From JAGVSV01 sp050952845 (lineage in GTDB: Bacteria > Bacillota > Clostridia > Christensenellales > Aristaeellaceae), in the NCBI GenBank assembly GCA_050952845.1, contig JBMNLP010000001.1:682001-746000 (forward strand): 64,000 bases of DNA. The letters are read 5' to 3'. The notes beneath the pieces were generated by a model, which worked only from the letters and a program-made list of their open reading frames with translations, had not been told where the DNA came from and ran no database searches. This document shows positions 31,590-40,897 of the stretch, piece after piece. The first letter of the stretch is position 1; each line of letters starts with the position of its first letter. Made by a program: the position numbers and the translations under genes.

Positions 31590-32060
31590 TCATGCTTTTT
31601 CCCTGACGGCCTGGCCCTCAATCGAAAACATCCGATATGTGCCATCCACTACCTTTTCCCATACGCTGTCGTCCAGTACCTTGAAGCCGACCCACCAGCC
31701 ATAGGGTAAGGTTCCCTGGGGAATTCCGAGTAGCCCGAGCTTCTCCGGAGTGAAAACCATGCTTTCAATCAGCACCGCAATATCAAGCCCTCCGCGCTCG
31801 TGCATTTCACTGCCTTCCCGGTAGAATCGCACAAAATCATAGGCGGCTGATTCCAGCTCGCCTATCTCAACGATGTCTTCCTGGTGATCTACGACGGTTT
31901 CGCCGCCCGCCCGGTCGGCAACACTGGCCCATCCGAACACCATTTGTTCTGCCTTCTCGCTTTTCTCAATGCGGAATAAGCATTGCAGCGTACCTTCGCC
32001 AGGCTCCGCCCGTGGCTGCTGCTGGTGCGAGACGATATATCCTTTGAATGTTTTACTCAA
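31590..32060 (-). CDS. Prohead maturation protease (XkdF-like)
   Basis: 156 residues starting at a TTG (32060-32058). It shows the XkdF pattern: MVFGWASVADRAGGETVVDH, YREGSEMHERGG, LIESMVFTPEKLGLLGIPQG, GWWVGFKVLDDSVWEKV and YRMFSIEGQA. The family processes head proteins. It is shorter than fused XkdF proteins, because the C-terminal VALVDEGANP segment is on the next gene. Confidence 0.88.
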   Translation of the reverse strand: MSKTFKGYIVSHQQQPRAEPGEGTLQCLFRIEKSEKAEQMVFGWASVADRAGGETVVDHQEDIVEIGELESAAYDFVRFYREGSEMHERGGLDIAVLIESMVFTPEKLGLLGIPQGTLPYGWWVGFKVLDDSVWEKVVDGTYRMFSIEGQAVREKA

Positions 32061-32075
32061 TTACTCTCACCGCCT

Positions 32076-32092
32076 GTTTAATTGTGTTTAAT
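32076..32092. promoter_or_regulatory. Dispersed 17-bp palindromic motif, copy 2
   Basis: GTTTAATTGTGTTTAAT, 16 bases upstream of the TTG start of the protease gene, in the interval after the terminator at 32152. Confidence 0.45.
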
Positions 32093-32151
32093 TGCCGTTA
32101 GGCAGCCGTTTACGCTCGCTCAATAGGATTGTTTGGGTCTGTTCACGGCAT

Positions 32152-32174
32152 CAAAAAACCGCCATTCCGGCGGT
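32152..32174 (-). terminator. Terminator after the MuF partner gene
   Basis: AACCGCC and GGCGGTT (32168-32174 with 32156-32162) with a 5-base loop, followed on the minus strand by a run of six T (32157-32152). It isolates the MuF/partner pair from the protease gene. Confidence 0.8.
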
Positions 32175-32193
32175 TCTTGGGTTGTTGATGGTT

Positions 32194-32526
32194 TTAGACA
32201 ATTCCCACTTGTCTTCGGTACCAGAAATAAACGTCGTCCAGCGTTTGGAGTTTACCGCTTTCATAATCGTCAAGGCTCGGTCTTTCGTATTTATCGAACT
32301 GTTCCATGGTGATCGGTGTAAGCGTAAACGTCCCAAGGTTCTCTGTCTCAAATACAATACCGTTGGGCAGTTCCTTTTTAACCTTGCCGTTCAACATATG
32401 CCCTCTGATAAGGTTCTGATAGCATAACAGTCCATCTTCGTTAATTTGGGCGTTAATGGCAATGTCAATGCCTTCTCCGTAATCGTCTACAATTCTGCAA
32501 ATGTAGGGTGTCCTTGGGTCAAGCAT
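32194..32526 (-). CDS. Hypothetical protein following MuF; candidate immunity protein
   Basis: 110 residues, acidic, probably mixed alpha/beta (CRIVDDYGEGIDIAINAQIN, NGIVFETENLGTFTLTPITM). The start overlaps the stop of the MuF fusion gene by 1 base and it is closed by its own terminator, so it is a private partner of that gene. Small acidic proteins directly after polymorphic toxins are often immunity proteins; that function here is inference from position. Confidence 0.6.
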   Translation of the reverse strand: MLDPRTPYICRIVDDYGEGIDIAINAQINEDGLLCYQNLIRGHMLNGKVKKELPNGIVFETENLGTFTLTPITMEQFDKYERPSLDDYESGKLQTLDDVYFWYRRQVGIV

Positions 32527-35500
32527 TATAACCTCCCTCTGGTAACCTTGATATATTTGTCCAGCTTCTTCCCGTTAATCGTCGTAATTCCTTTTGCGTT
32601 CAGCAAGTCGATTAGCTCTTGTTTTTCCTGCTGGCTGCGACAGCGTATCTCCTGCAAGTCGTTTAAGCTCAGGCTCTTTTTGAACATAAGCTCATTGTTC
32701 GCATAGTAATGACCGTTCAATGCGTCGAAGTGCGCAGATACGGAGTTTCTTCTGTGGAATACCCTCTCGATCGTTGAGCCAAATTCATCTCCAGTGTACG
32801 CATACCAATCTGTTCTCGCAAGTGCTTTCTTGTCGAAAATGAATTGGTAGCTTCCTTCTGCAAAGCTGCTTGAGAACCTTTCAACGCCGACGTTATTATC
32901 CATCGCAACGCGGGTGAATACGCTATCAGCTCCGCCTTTCCTAAAGTCTGAATCTACCGACGCTCCGCCTCTAATAACGCCTCTTTTGAGCCGTTGGGAT
33001 GACGAAATCATTTCTCCGCTCTCGATGATTGAGGCGGCTGCTGTTTTGTTGCTGACGCCCGACCATATATAGGCGACATTTTTCTGGTTCGCAAGGTCTA
33101 TGTTGCCTGGGTCAATGAAGGTGAAATAGTCATCTGTGATCCGCACCAGCTTCATCTTGTCTATCCGGTCTTGGGTGATTCCAAGTCTGGCGAGTGTGCG
33201 CTGGATTTCTCCGTCGGTGCTCTTTACCGGGTCAAGCCTGGCTGCTGCTGCCGGGTTATGCTGCCATATCAGCCGCATTTTTTTGTAGCGCTCCATGGCG
33301 TCGTTGTCTACCGGGAGGGTGATATCTTCAAGCTGTAGCCGCTTGAGTAGCGCCTGCGCTCGCCTGGCCGCTTCCTGTCCGTCGCTGGTGTAGATGCGCA
33401 AACTGAACTCGCCCATCATCGCCCGGTGGTTCTGTTCACATGCCCGGTCTGCAAGCATCAGGTAATCTTCGCCAATCTTGAACGTCCTTGCTCCGATGCT
33501 AATTCCCTTAGTCTTGCTCGCCGTCAGGGTAAGCGTGTTCTGGCTGTAGTCCAGGAAGCCCGTCGCGCCCTCGAAGTCCCAGCTCACCGTCTTGCCTTTG
33601 ATGCTGTCAAACACATCGTTAGCCTGCATCCATCGGTCATAGGTGAGCTTTCCGTTCAACTCAAAGTATTCCCTTCCGTCCAGGTCAACCTTTCTGAGGG
33701 TCATCTGCATCCCTTCCAGGGCCGCCTTGTCGCCAATCAGCGTCGTGCCTCGGATGTTTCTTCCTTTCAAGGCTTCGTCGAAGTCGTCCATGGCCGTTCC
33801 GATTTGGGTTACTCCGTCCACCTTGGGAAGCCTGCCGGTCGTTGGTGGTGCTGTTGTTGGTGGTATAGGTTTTGGCTTCCTGGGCGTTGTGCCAATTCCG
33901 TAGGCTCTGGCTTTTGCGTCTGCTACGATCTGCGCCGTCTTGCTCGGGTCGCTGATCGCATCTATCAGCTGTGTCTTGTTCATGTTCCAGCTGTACTTGA
34001 TGCCACTGGCCTTTGCTATGTCTTTCAGGTCGCTCAGGCTCATGCCCTTCAGCGCTTGTGCCGACATGGACGTTGCCTGCAGGGATTGGCTTGCCGCGGT
34101 CGCAGCTTGGTCAATGAACTTGAACGCGGTCTTTTTCCTGTTCCGCTCGGTAAGCAGTTCGCTGTAAAACGTCTCGAATGCTGCCCTTGCGTTGTTCTTT
34201 CGGGCCGTTATCATATCCAGCAGTTGCTCAGCCTTGTTGCCTTTGCCGTGCAGTGCCTCGGCATAGCCTCTGAATATCTCTCGATACTCTGCATCCGGTA
34301 TAGCTTCCACGCGCTTTAGGTATGCCAGTGTGTCGTTGAGGTTTATGTCAATCTCGCCCTTGGCAAACTTCCGGTAAAGCGTGTTGTAGACCGGCTCTGT
34401 CTCGCCATAGTAAGCGTTTGGATGGAAGGTATAGCTCATGGTCTGGGCTTTCGGGTTTGTGATGTACCTGAAAGCCTGTTCCTTGTCCAGACCAAACAGC
34501 GTACCGTCGTTCTTGAGCACGAAGTTTCCGCCGTGACTGTCGTAGTTACACATCAGCCAGTCGGTTACGTTTTCCTTTTGAAGCTGAGCAATTATCTCCG
34601 CTGAAGGTGGTTTTCCGCCGTTCTGCCAGGCTTTGAGATTGAAGCTACCGTCAAGGTCTTCAATCCTTTGCTGTAATGCTCCGAACTTTGTCCCGTTTGG
34701 CGTGTCAAGCGTTATCGTTCCGACGGGCACCGCCGTGTCTGGGTCAACAATGCCCTGTACTTTGTAGCCTGCCTCTTGAACGTATGCCCGAAACGCTTCC
34801 GGGCTTCCGCTCTTGGTCTGGCCTGGCTTGAATATCCAATCCTGGCCGGTTGCATCCGTGTAATGGTGCATCTCGCCTGTGCCCCAGGCGTTGCTGTGCC
34901 TGTAGGTGAGCTGCCCGATCTGTATGTCTTCCGGAATGCTCGGCGCGTCCGGGTCTGGCACCTGTGCCGGTGATTGTGATGTTGGCTGCGCTGGCTGTGG
35001 CTTGGGAGCAATCACCTTGAGGTCTGTATATAAAACAGCACACCTGCAATTCGGGTGTGCTGGTGGCAGGTCAATCCCGCCTGGGAACTTGTCGCCGCGT
35101 GGTACCTTGATTCCGTTGAGCTTGCCGCAAATGTCACATACTCGCTCATCCTCAGCCGTTGACCATTCCTTGTTTAGGTCTGGTTCAATCAGCCCTTCGT
35201 CGATGCTGTGCTGGATTGCCGCGTCCGCGCCTGCGTTGTGCGCATAGGCAAGCTCTGTGCTGGCAATGGTCGCTGCCCTGCGTCTGTGCATCTTCTCGGC
35301 ATAGATCGCCTGCTTCCTTCGCGCTTCCTCAGGCGTGTAGCCCTGCTGAATCAGCGCGTCGTGGTATTTGTAGGTCGTCTGGGCCTGCCTCTGTGTTAGT
35401 CCGATACATGGCCTGATAGCCCTCGCCAGTTGATCTACCGTCATAGTTTCAGTCATAGCTGCCTGGTGCACAAGCGTGTTGATTGCAAGATACTGCTGGG

Positions 35501-35846
35501 CGCTTATCTCCTTAACCAGGAGCGCGCCCTGCTTGTTGATAAACTTATCTATCCCCGCTCGTGCTGGGTCAATCAGGTATCCTCCGTAGCTTTGCAGCAG
35601 GTCTTTGGCTGCCTGTGTCGCCAGGTTGGTTGCTATCGGTGCGTAGGAGTTGGCTACAAACTGGCTGTAATCCTGCTGCCAGTTCTTTAGCCAAGCCTTG
35701 TCGAGTTTGCCCGATAGGATGGCTTCGCGCAGTTCCTTGTAGGTGATGGCGTTCTGCTGGCTTTTCCACGTCCGTTGTAGGAAAGTTGCCAGCTTCGGGC
35801 TGCTATGGTCAATCAGGCTGTTTAGCCTGTCGTGAATTGTTGGCAA
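32526..35846 (-). CDS. MuF/SPP1 gp7-type minor head protein fused to kinase-like and unknown C-terminal domains
   Basis: 1106 residues, against ~300-500 for ordinary MuF proteins. Residues ~1-280 are the MuF head domain, including CDICGKLNGI near 237 and PPAHPNCRCAV. Residues ~310-560 resemble HipA/PI3-4-kinase-like folds: DWIFKPGQTKSG, then VTDWLMCNYDSHGGNFVLK near 430-445 and GLDKEQAFRY, equivalent to the catalytic NxDxHxxN and metal-binding Asp. A Rho-N/SAP-like helical unit is near 602-640, a Pro/Thr linker follows, and residues ~690-1106 are unrecognised, containing GVSNKTAAASIIESGEMISS. MuF proteins are injected with DNA and frequently carry toxin tails. Confidence 0.85.
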   Translation of the reverse strand: MPTIHDRLNSLIDHSSPKLATFLQRTWKSQQNAITYKELREAILSGKLDKAWLKNWQQDYSQFVANSYAPIATNLATQAAKDLLQSYGGYLIDPARAGIDKFINKQGALLVKEISAQQYLAINTLVHQAAMTETMTVDQLARAIRPCIGLTQRQAQTTYKYHDALIQQGYTPEEARRKQAIYAEKMHRRRAATIASTELAYAHNAGADAAIQHSIDEGLIEPDLNKEWSTAEDERVCDICGKLNGIKVPRGDKFPGGIDLPPAHPNCRCAVLYTDLKVIAPKPQPAQPTSQSPAQVPDPDAPSIPEDIQIGQLTYRHSNAWGTGEMHHYTDATGQDWIFKPGQTKSGSPEAFRAYVQEAGYKVQGIVDPDTAVPVGTITLDTPNGTKFGALQQRIEDLDGSFNLKAWQNGGKPPSAEIIAQLQKENVTDWLMCNYDSHGGNFVLKNDGTLFGLDKEQAFRYITNPKAQTMSYTFHPNAYYGETEPVYNTLYRKFAKGEIDINLNDTLAYLKRVEAIPDAEYREIFRGYAEALHGKGNKAEQLLDMITARKNNARAAFETFYSELLTERNRKKTAFKFIDQAATAASQSLQATSMSAQALKGMSLSDLKDIAKASGIKYSWNMNKTQLIDAISDPSKTAQIVADAKARAYGIGTTPRKPKPIPPTTAPPTTGRLPKVDGVTQIGTAMDDFDEALKGRNIRGTTLIGDKAALEGMQMTLRKVDLDGREYFELNGKLTYDRWMQANDVFDSIKGKTVSWDFEGATGFLDYSQNTLTLTASKTKGISIGARTFKIGEDYLMLADRACEQNHRAMMGEFSLRIYTSDGQEAARRAQALLKRLQLEDITLPVDNDAMERYKKMRLIWQHNPAAAARLDPVKSTDGEIQRTLARLGITQDRIDKMKLVRITDDYFTFIDPGNIDLANQKNVAYIWSGVSNKTAAASIIESGEMISSSQRLKRGVIRGGASVDSDFRKGGADSVFTRVAMDNNVGVERFSSSFAEGSYQFIFDKKALARTDWYAYTGDEFGSTIERVFHRRNSVSAHFDALNGHYYANNELMFKKSLSLNDLQEIRCRSQQEKQELIDLLNAKGITTINGKKLDKYIKVTRGRL

Positions 35847-35870
35847 TTATCTCCCCCTCCTTGCCGTCTC

Positions 35871-37235
35871 TCACTCTCCTTTGTTGTCTTCCGGCTTTAT
35901 GTCCTCGGTGTCGATATCCTGGCCTTCGTCCCTTCGCAACCGGTTCTCTCTGCGCTGCGTCATGCGCAACTCTTGGTCAAACTGCGTCGCTTCCAGACGC
36001 TCGGGCAACCCGCCCACTGTTCTGACGTAGTCTTCCAGGGCTTCGTCTGGAATAATTACGCCGCAGCCTGTCAGGTCTCGGAGGTAGGTTGCCAGGTCTT
36101 TCAGGTCTGGGCTTTCCACGTCGCCGTGTTTCAGCTCCGGGTAGTCCGTGATTCCCCTGAAATGCTCCGCGTTCATACCGATTAGCCGGGGGATTCCCTG
36201 CGCGTTGAATACCTCGCAAATTATGTCAAGGTATGCTCCAAGCGCAACACTGAACAAGTGGGTCTTGTCGCTGCTGAGCGCGAAGCTGCCTACCTGTTGG
36301 TGTCCGAGCAGTATAAAATCGCCCATGACGCTCATTGCGATCCGGGTGTCGTACCTGTCGATGATGGCGTTCGTGTCGAACTGTCTGCGCCCTCCGGAGG
36401 TTAGCAGCTGAAGCTCCCAATCATTCGGCAAGACTACGCCCTCTGTCGCATCCCGGCGGATATTCCGCACGATGGTTTCCGCCCTTTGGAACATCTCAAC
36501 CATCACCGGGTCGTCGTTGTTCCATATGTCGATGGTCTCCGGTGCTTTTAGTACCGGCAATCCTGCCAGGTCGCGCTCAATGCCCATGCCTTCAATCTCT
36601 TGAATCCGGCGCTTGAAGTACCAGCTCCGGTATGCGCTTCGTAGGATGCTTTGCCCCTCTGGGTTGTTTTTCCGGCTCTTGGTTCGGAAATGGAGGGCTT
36701 TCTCTATGGGTATTGTCGCAATGGTGTAGTTCGGTGGCGCCATCTGCGTTAGTCCGGCAAGGTTCTCTTTCTCGTCGTACTCCCACCTGAAAAGCGTTTC
36801 CTGTGAGCGTATTGGCAGTTTCTGCCAGCCAATCAATCCGTCGGTGAATTTGCTGTTCATTCTCGGGTCTTGGCTGTTGCCTGTTCGCCGCTTGTAAACG
36901 ATCTCGTGATAGCTCCATCCGTAAACCAGGAAGGATAGTATCTCTGATACTGTGTCCGTCCAGGTGTCTTGCATATCGTAAAGGCAGCTCTCCACGAACT
37001 CTGCCGCTTCCTGGTCTTTGGGTGTGTCGCCTGCCGGCTGAACACTCCACTCGCTTTGTCGTATCAAGGCTTCAATCGCATAAATGATCGCGCCGCACAT
37101 GTCGTCGTTCTCTGACATTTCGCGATAAACCTCGATGCCGCGCTTGCCTCTTAGCTCTTTGAGAAACTCTTCCGAGAAGACGCCCGCGTAGCGTCTCTGT
37201 CCGATGCTTCCGTATTCCTTCATGCTCCGTGGCAT
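35871..37235 (-). CDS. Portal protein (DUF935/Mu gp29-like)
   Basis: 454 residues. Typical portal segments are CGAIIYAIEALIRQSEWSVQ, VYGWSYHEIVYKRR, RWEYDEKENLAGLTQMAPPN and HFRTKSRKNNPEGQSILRSA. The ring of twelve subunits forms the DNA entrance of the head. It lies between terminase and MuF, the invariant order. Confidence 0.9.
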   Translation of the reverse strand: MPRSMKEYGSIGQRRYAGVFSEEFLKELRGKRGIEVYREMSENDDMCGAIIYAIEALIRQSEWSVQPAGDTPKDQEAAEFVESCLYDMQDTWTDTVSEILSFLVYGWSYHEIVYKRRTGNSQDPRMNSKFTDGLIGWQKLPIRSQETLFRWEYDEKENLAGLTQMAPPNYTIATIPIEKALHFRTKSRKNNPEGQSILRSAYRSWYFKRRIQEIEGMGIERDLAGLPVLKAPETIDIWNNDDPVMVEMFQRAETIVRNIRRDATEGVVLPNDWELQLLTSGGRRQFDTNAIIDRYDTRIAMSVMGDFILLGHQQVGSFALSSDKTHLFSVALGAYLDIICEVFNAQGIPRLIGMNAEHFRGITDYPELKHGDVESPDLKDLATYLRDLTGCGVIIPDEALEDYVRTVGGLPERLEATQFDQELRMTQRRENRLRRDEGQDIDTEDIKPEDNKGE

Positions 37236-37241
37236 CTTTCA

Positions 37242-38513
37242 TCACCTCCCCCGCCAGTAGCTCCGGCGGTCGTTTCCGTAGTCCTTTGGCGGCGCACTGC
37301 GCGGCCTGCTCTCCATTTCGCTTTCCAGGGCATAGCGCAAGGCGTCCAGTAGGTGGTCATTTTTCGTTACCGGCGCGCTGATGCTGTTCCCGTCCTTATC
37401 TTTTCGCCACTGGTAAAGCGTCAGCTCGTTGCGCATGTTCTGGCACTGCATATCAACAATGATCTGATGGCCCTGCAGCCATTGGATGCCGTGGAGTACG
37501 CTGTCTGCGCCCTTCCTGCTTCCAATGGCGTTGACGCCCAAGCGCCGCAGCTCCTCAATCGACTTCGCCTCTGCGCAGTCGCACGTGACTGGCGCTCTGC
37601 CTGCCAGCTCCTTTGCCTTGGGCGCCAGCTCTGAGTTAACCATCCCCGCTTCGTAAACTTCATCCAGCACATAGATTTTCTTCTCTGCGCGCTCGAACCG
37701 GACCTTGATTACTGCAGCCGGCTCCGCAAATCCGAAGTCCAGCCCGTAGTAAAGTTTTCCGGGTGCGTCTTTGTATTCACTCAGGTCTTCCATGCGCCAA
37801 TTCTTGTAGATTACGTCGCCGAGGATTCCCCAGTTGCCCTTGGTATAAACGTTCCGGTAGTATTCGTCTTGCTCGTTCTCAAGCGCGTAATGGTCTTCCT
37901 CAGCGAGGAATCTGTTGTCAAGATGTGTTGTTTTCAAAATGGAACAGCTCGGCGCTTCCGCGTATTGTCTGCTGTCGTCCCAGATTGAAAAGAACTCCGT
38001 ATAAATCCAATGGGTAATGTATACCGGGTTGAATGTGAGGGTCATTCTCTTGGGGAACTTCGAAAGCCCACGCAAGCGCTTGTCAAGCTGCTTGTAGTCC
38101 TCGTAGGTTGTCTCCGTTGCCTCCTCAATCCATATGTCCGTGAATACTCCCTTGGCCGGGGTAATGGACTTGATCTTCTCTACGTCGTCCAGGCCGGCGA
38201 AAACAATCTGCGCTCCACTGCGCTTGGCCTCAATGATGAGGTCGCTCTGGCGTATGCGGAACTGATTGTTCAGCCCGTAGCGGGTTATCGCCTTCATGAT
38301 CTCGTTCCAGCAGCTCCCGCGTAGCGTCCGGGCAACCTTCCTGGTGACCAGGTAGTTTCTCCCTTGCAGGCAGTCGAGCATCGCCCTGGTTGCTATGAAT
38401 ACGCTCTTTCCGCTGGATGATCCGCCGTAGTAAATCTGGTAGCGCTTATCGTTCTGCAGGTGGTCAAAGTAAATATCATTGAACGCGCTCGGGCGTACCC
38501 TAATCGTCAACAT
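37242..38513 (-). CDS. terL: Terminase large subunit (PBSX family)
   Basis: 423 residues from ATG 38513, with GAGG upstream. Walker A is YYGGSSSGKSVFI near residue 30-37; the acidic Walker B TDIWIEEATETT follows near 130; the C-terminal nuclease domain has YGLDFGFAEPAAVIKV, TCDCAEAKSIEELR and NDHLLDALRYALE. It packages DNA into the prohead through the portal. The start overlaps the small subunit by 14 bases. Confidence 0.95.
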   Translation of the reverse strand: MLTIRVRPSAFNDIYFDHLQNDKRYQIYYGGSSSGKSVFIATRAMLDCLQGRNYLVTRKVARTLRGSCWNEIMKAITRYGLNNQFRIRQSDLIIEAKRSGAQIVFAGLDDVEKIKSITPAKGVFTDIWIEEATETTYEDYKQLDKRLRGLSKFPKRMTLTFNPVYITHWIYTEFFSIWDDSRQYAEAPSCSILKTTHLDNRFLAEEDHYALENEQDEYYRNVYTKGNWGILGDVIYKNWRMEDLSEYKDAPGKLYYGLDFGFAEPAAVIKVRFERAEKKIYVLDEVYEAGMVNSELAPKAKELAGRAPVTCDCAEAKSIEELRRLGVNAIGSRKGADSVLHGIQWLQGHQIIVDMQCQNMRNELTLYQWRKDKDGNSISAPVTKNDHLLDALRYALESEMESRPRSAPPKDYGNDRRSYWRGR

Positions 38514-38994
38514 CGCGGGTATCCTCAATCACGATCTCGATATCCGTCTCTGCCTGGCTGCCTTCGTCTATCCCCGCCGCGCTCATGCGGTTCAGCCGTT
38601 CAATCTCTGTTGCCTTCGAGAGGTAGGCCAGTAGTACGCTGGGACTGAGATCTTCCTCGGTGAGGTTCGCCAATGCTCTGATCGCCTTCTCTTGTATCTG
38701 CATAGCAATGCGGGTGTGCCGGTCTACCATCTGCTGGTATTCTTTGAGCGCTTTTTCCTGCGCCTTCTTGTCCAGGTGCCGGTCGAACGCTTCCGCTCGC
38801 ATGACCCATCCCCACCGGCTTGACCACCTGTGGATTAGGGCCGTGCTCTTGCCCAACTCCTTCGCTACCTTGACCGTACTCCGTTCACTGAGTTGATCCC
38901 TGTAGATGCGGAAGGCTTCAAATGCTTGCCTTGTCTCGCCCGGTTGCCTATCCCAAGGCTTGAGCTCCTCATGTGTTTGTGTTTGTTTCTGCAT
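38500..38994 (-). CDS. terS: Terminase small subunit
   Basis: 164 residues. An N-terminal helix-turn-helix (VKVAKELGKSTALIHRWSSR) would bind the packaging site, followed by a helical oligomerisation region (KEYQQMVDRHTRIAMQIQEK). Directly upstream of and overlapping the large subunit; its own start lies 26 bases inside the PLP-enzyme gene. Confidence 0.9.
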   Translation of the reverse strand: MQKQTQTHEELKPWDRQPGETRQAFEAFRIYRDQLSERSTVKVAKELGKSTALIHRWSSRWGWVMRAEAFDRHLDKKAQEKALKEYQQMVDRHTRIAMQIQEKAIRALANLTEEDLSPSVLLAYLSKATEIERLNRMSAAGIDEGSQAETDIEIVIEDTRDVDD

Positions 38995-39871
38995 CTGTTC
39001 CCACCGCCTTCCCTTGGCCCTTGACGGTAGGCTCGGCTCCCGTTATCCAGAACAGTGTTTCCTCTGCCTTCAAGCCGCTTTTCTGGAACCAGGCCATTGT
39101 CTTTGCTTCGTAGTTCGGGTGCAGGTGCACCCCTCCCCAAACCGCCTTCACTCCTTTTTCGTATGCAAATCCTGGCCTGTGAAAGAGGCTGTGGTAGTTA
39201 ATCTCCCTGTCTGCGTTATGCAGTTTCAGTGTTTCATGGATAAGCCGCTGCCTGTCTGGGCCTGTTGCTACCAGATGCACTTGCTCAACTTCTTTGTTGT
39301 ATTTGTGCAAACCAAAAAGGACACCGATTGCTGTAATTCCGCTCCCGCAGGTGAGTACCAGATTCTTTACCTTGTCCGGTATGTTTCGAACCTGATCTGC
39401 GACCGCTCCCAGCAAAATGTCCTCATGTTCCTGGAGGTTTATGCCATATAGTATTATATAGTCTCTATTACCTTTTATTCTTTTTAGGGTAGTAGCCTTA
39501 TTATATAATATATTACTTCTTCCGCTTTTTGCCGCTATGGTGACCTTTGCTCCATAGCGCAAGCAGAGCTTTGGCATTGGCAAATTGAGCAATCTCTCTT
39601 TGCTTGTTCCTCCGTAAAGTATTTCGCAGCGCATGCCAAACGCCCTGGCTGTTGCTGCTGTGATTGGTGCTTGTGGTGAATGAATAGAGCAACAAGTAAT
39701 CAGCCCTTCGTAGTCCTGGTGAATCTTGTTGACTAACAGCATGCATTGCCGGAGTTTTCCGCCGTTTACCTCTCCCTGGCCGAAAGGCGCGTAAAGGTCT
39801 TCTCTTTTGAGCAGCATTCCGCGCACTTCCTGCACCGGGGTTAAGTAATTCAGCCGCTCCTTGCTATTCAT
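38969..39871 (-). CDS. PLP-dependent fold-type II enzyme (ACC deaminase/D-cysteine desulfhydrase-like)
   Basis: 300 residues. The Schiff-base lysine is in NGGKLRQC near the N-terminus (compare GGNKxRK in the family), and the phosphate-binding loop is TCGSGITAIGVLFG. The usual SNH substrate loop reads SIHSPQAPITAATARAFGMR, so substrate choice probably differs from deaminases. The family performs eliminations and beta-replacements on amino acids. The gene overlaps the radical SAM gene by 8 bases and the terminase small subunit by 26, so it is part of the late operon. A 77-base AT-rich patch (39441-39517, ~23% GC) is inside it. Confidence 0.85.
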   Translation of the reverse strand: MNSKERLNYLTPVQEVRGMLLKREDLYAPFGQGEVNGGKLRQCMLLVNKIHQDYEGLITCCSIHSPQAPITAATARAFGMRCEILYGGTSKERLLNLPMPKLCLRYGAKVTIAAKSGRSNILYNKATTLKRIKGNRDYIILYGINLQEHEDILLGAVADQVRNIPDKVKNLVLTCGSGITAIGVLFGLHKYNKEVEQVHLVATGPDRQRLIHETLKLHNADREINYHSLFHRPGFAYEKGVKAVWGGVHLHPNYEAKTMAWFQKSGLKAEETLFWITGAEPTVKGQGKAVGTDAETNTNT

Positions 39872-40886
39872 CGCTTTTCCCGAAAATACGCATGTAATAA
39901 TCCGGCTTCGTGCTGAGCTCTTCCTGCATCAGCCCGTAAAAAGACTGACGGTTAATACGCTCGGTTGTGCCGGCGCTTTGTCGCAGGCTTTTGAAGCATC
40001 CGCCTGTTCCGGTTTTCTTCATGGTCTCCGTGGGTTCCGGCGTGTACCCGTTGACTATCATGCAAAGGTTGTAGTCATTACCCTTGAATCCCGGGAGGCC
40101 GTCAATCCCGCAACAACACATATCGTCGCCCATGGCGCGCAGCCGGTTTTCGCCGCTGTAGAATTTCATGCCGTTTCGGTGAATCTCTTGCCTGATCTGG
40201 ACGAAGTCGCGTTCAAGCTCGTTCTTGGGATAGCAGCTGTCGCCGCCTATCCGCACCAGGCCCGGCTTGGCTTTGGCGAACTTCATCCCTTCAACCACGA
40301 TCCCGTATACGCCTGCGTCGGCATAGCGGGGAATGGTCTCCATTACGTCCTGGAAAACTTCGGGCATGTATGGCTGTATCCGGATGATTACGCGCTTTAC
40401 CTTGGGCGCTATCTCTTTTACGATACTCATCCGTTCCTCAAAGCTCGGGCATCCAGGTTCCAGCTTGTCGTAGCGGCTGCAAACCATGCTGATCTGCGTT
40501 ACCGCGTTGCACTTGGAAAGTAGCTCCAAGTATTCCGGGTGTGCCACCAGCTTGCCCTTGGTTGATACCACGAATGGGTATTGTGTTTCCGCGAATATCT
40601 GCAAACACTCATAGCTGAGCCGTTCTTGTAGTTCTATCGGCTGGAACGGGTCGCTCATGCCGCCCCAATGGATCGGGATATCCCAGTCCACCCAATGGGT
40701 TTCGTAGTTCCTCTTGCCTTCGATGAACTCCCGCAGGCTTTTCGGTGAATCGCCTCTGCGGATTTTGGATATATCCTGCTTCTTCTGCGCGAAGCAGTAC
40801 CGGCAGCCGTGTGCGCAGCCGATATAGGTGTCAAATCGTACCGGTAAATTACAAAGAATTACCTGACTTCCGCAACTCGCTCCCAT
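39864..40886 (-). CDS. Radical SAM protein (SPL/COG1533-like)
   Basis: 340 residues from the ATG at 40886, preceded by GAGGAAGG; a GTG at 40901 overlapping the previous stop is an alternative. The 4Fe-4S motif CAHGCRYC (CxxxCxxC) lies near residue 30 in DTYIGCAHGCRYCFA, as in spore-photoproduct-lyase-like proteins. The rest fits a partial TIM barrel (HWGGMSDPFQP, VVSTKGKL, SMVCSRYDKLEPG). It would generate a 5'-deoxyadenosyl radical; substrate unknown. Situated between the ParB-like and PLP genes with overlapping ends. Confidence 0.88.
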   Translation of the reverse strand: MGASCGSQVILCNLPVRFDTYIGCAHGCRYCFAQKKQDISKIRRGDSPKSLREFIEGKRNYETHWVDWDIPIHWGGMSDPFQPIELQERLSYECLQIFAETQYPFVVSTKGKLVAHPEYLELLSKCNAVTQISMVCSRYDKLEPGCPSFEERMSIVKEIAPKVKRVIIRIQPYMPEVFQDVMETIPRYADAGVYGIVVEGMKFAKAKPGLVRIGGDSCYPKNELERDFVQIRQEIHRNGMKFYSGENRLRAMGDDMCCCGIDGLPGFKGNDYNLCMIVNGYTPEPTETMKKTGTGGCFKSLRQSAGTTERINRQSFYGLMQEELSTKPDYYMRIFGKSDE

Positions 40887-40897
40887 GTCAGCCTTCC

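Noticed and set aside
37353..37634. Plus-strand frames within ter and portal genes
   Set aside because: All overlap strongly recognised minus-strand genes and carry no start signals.
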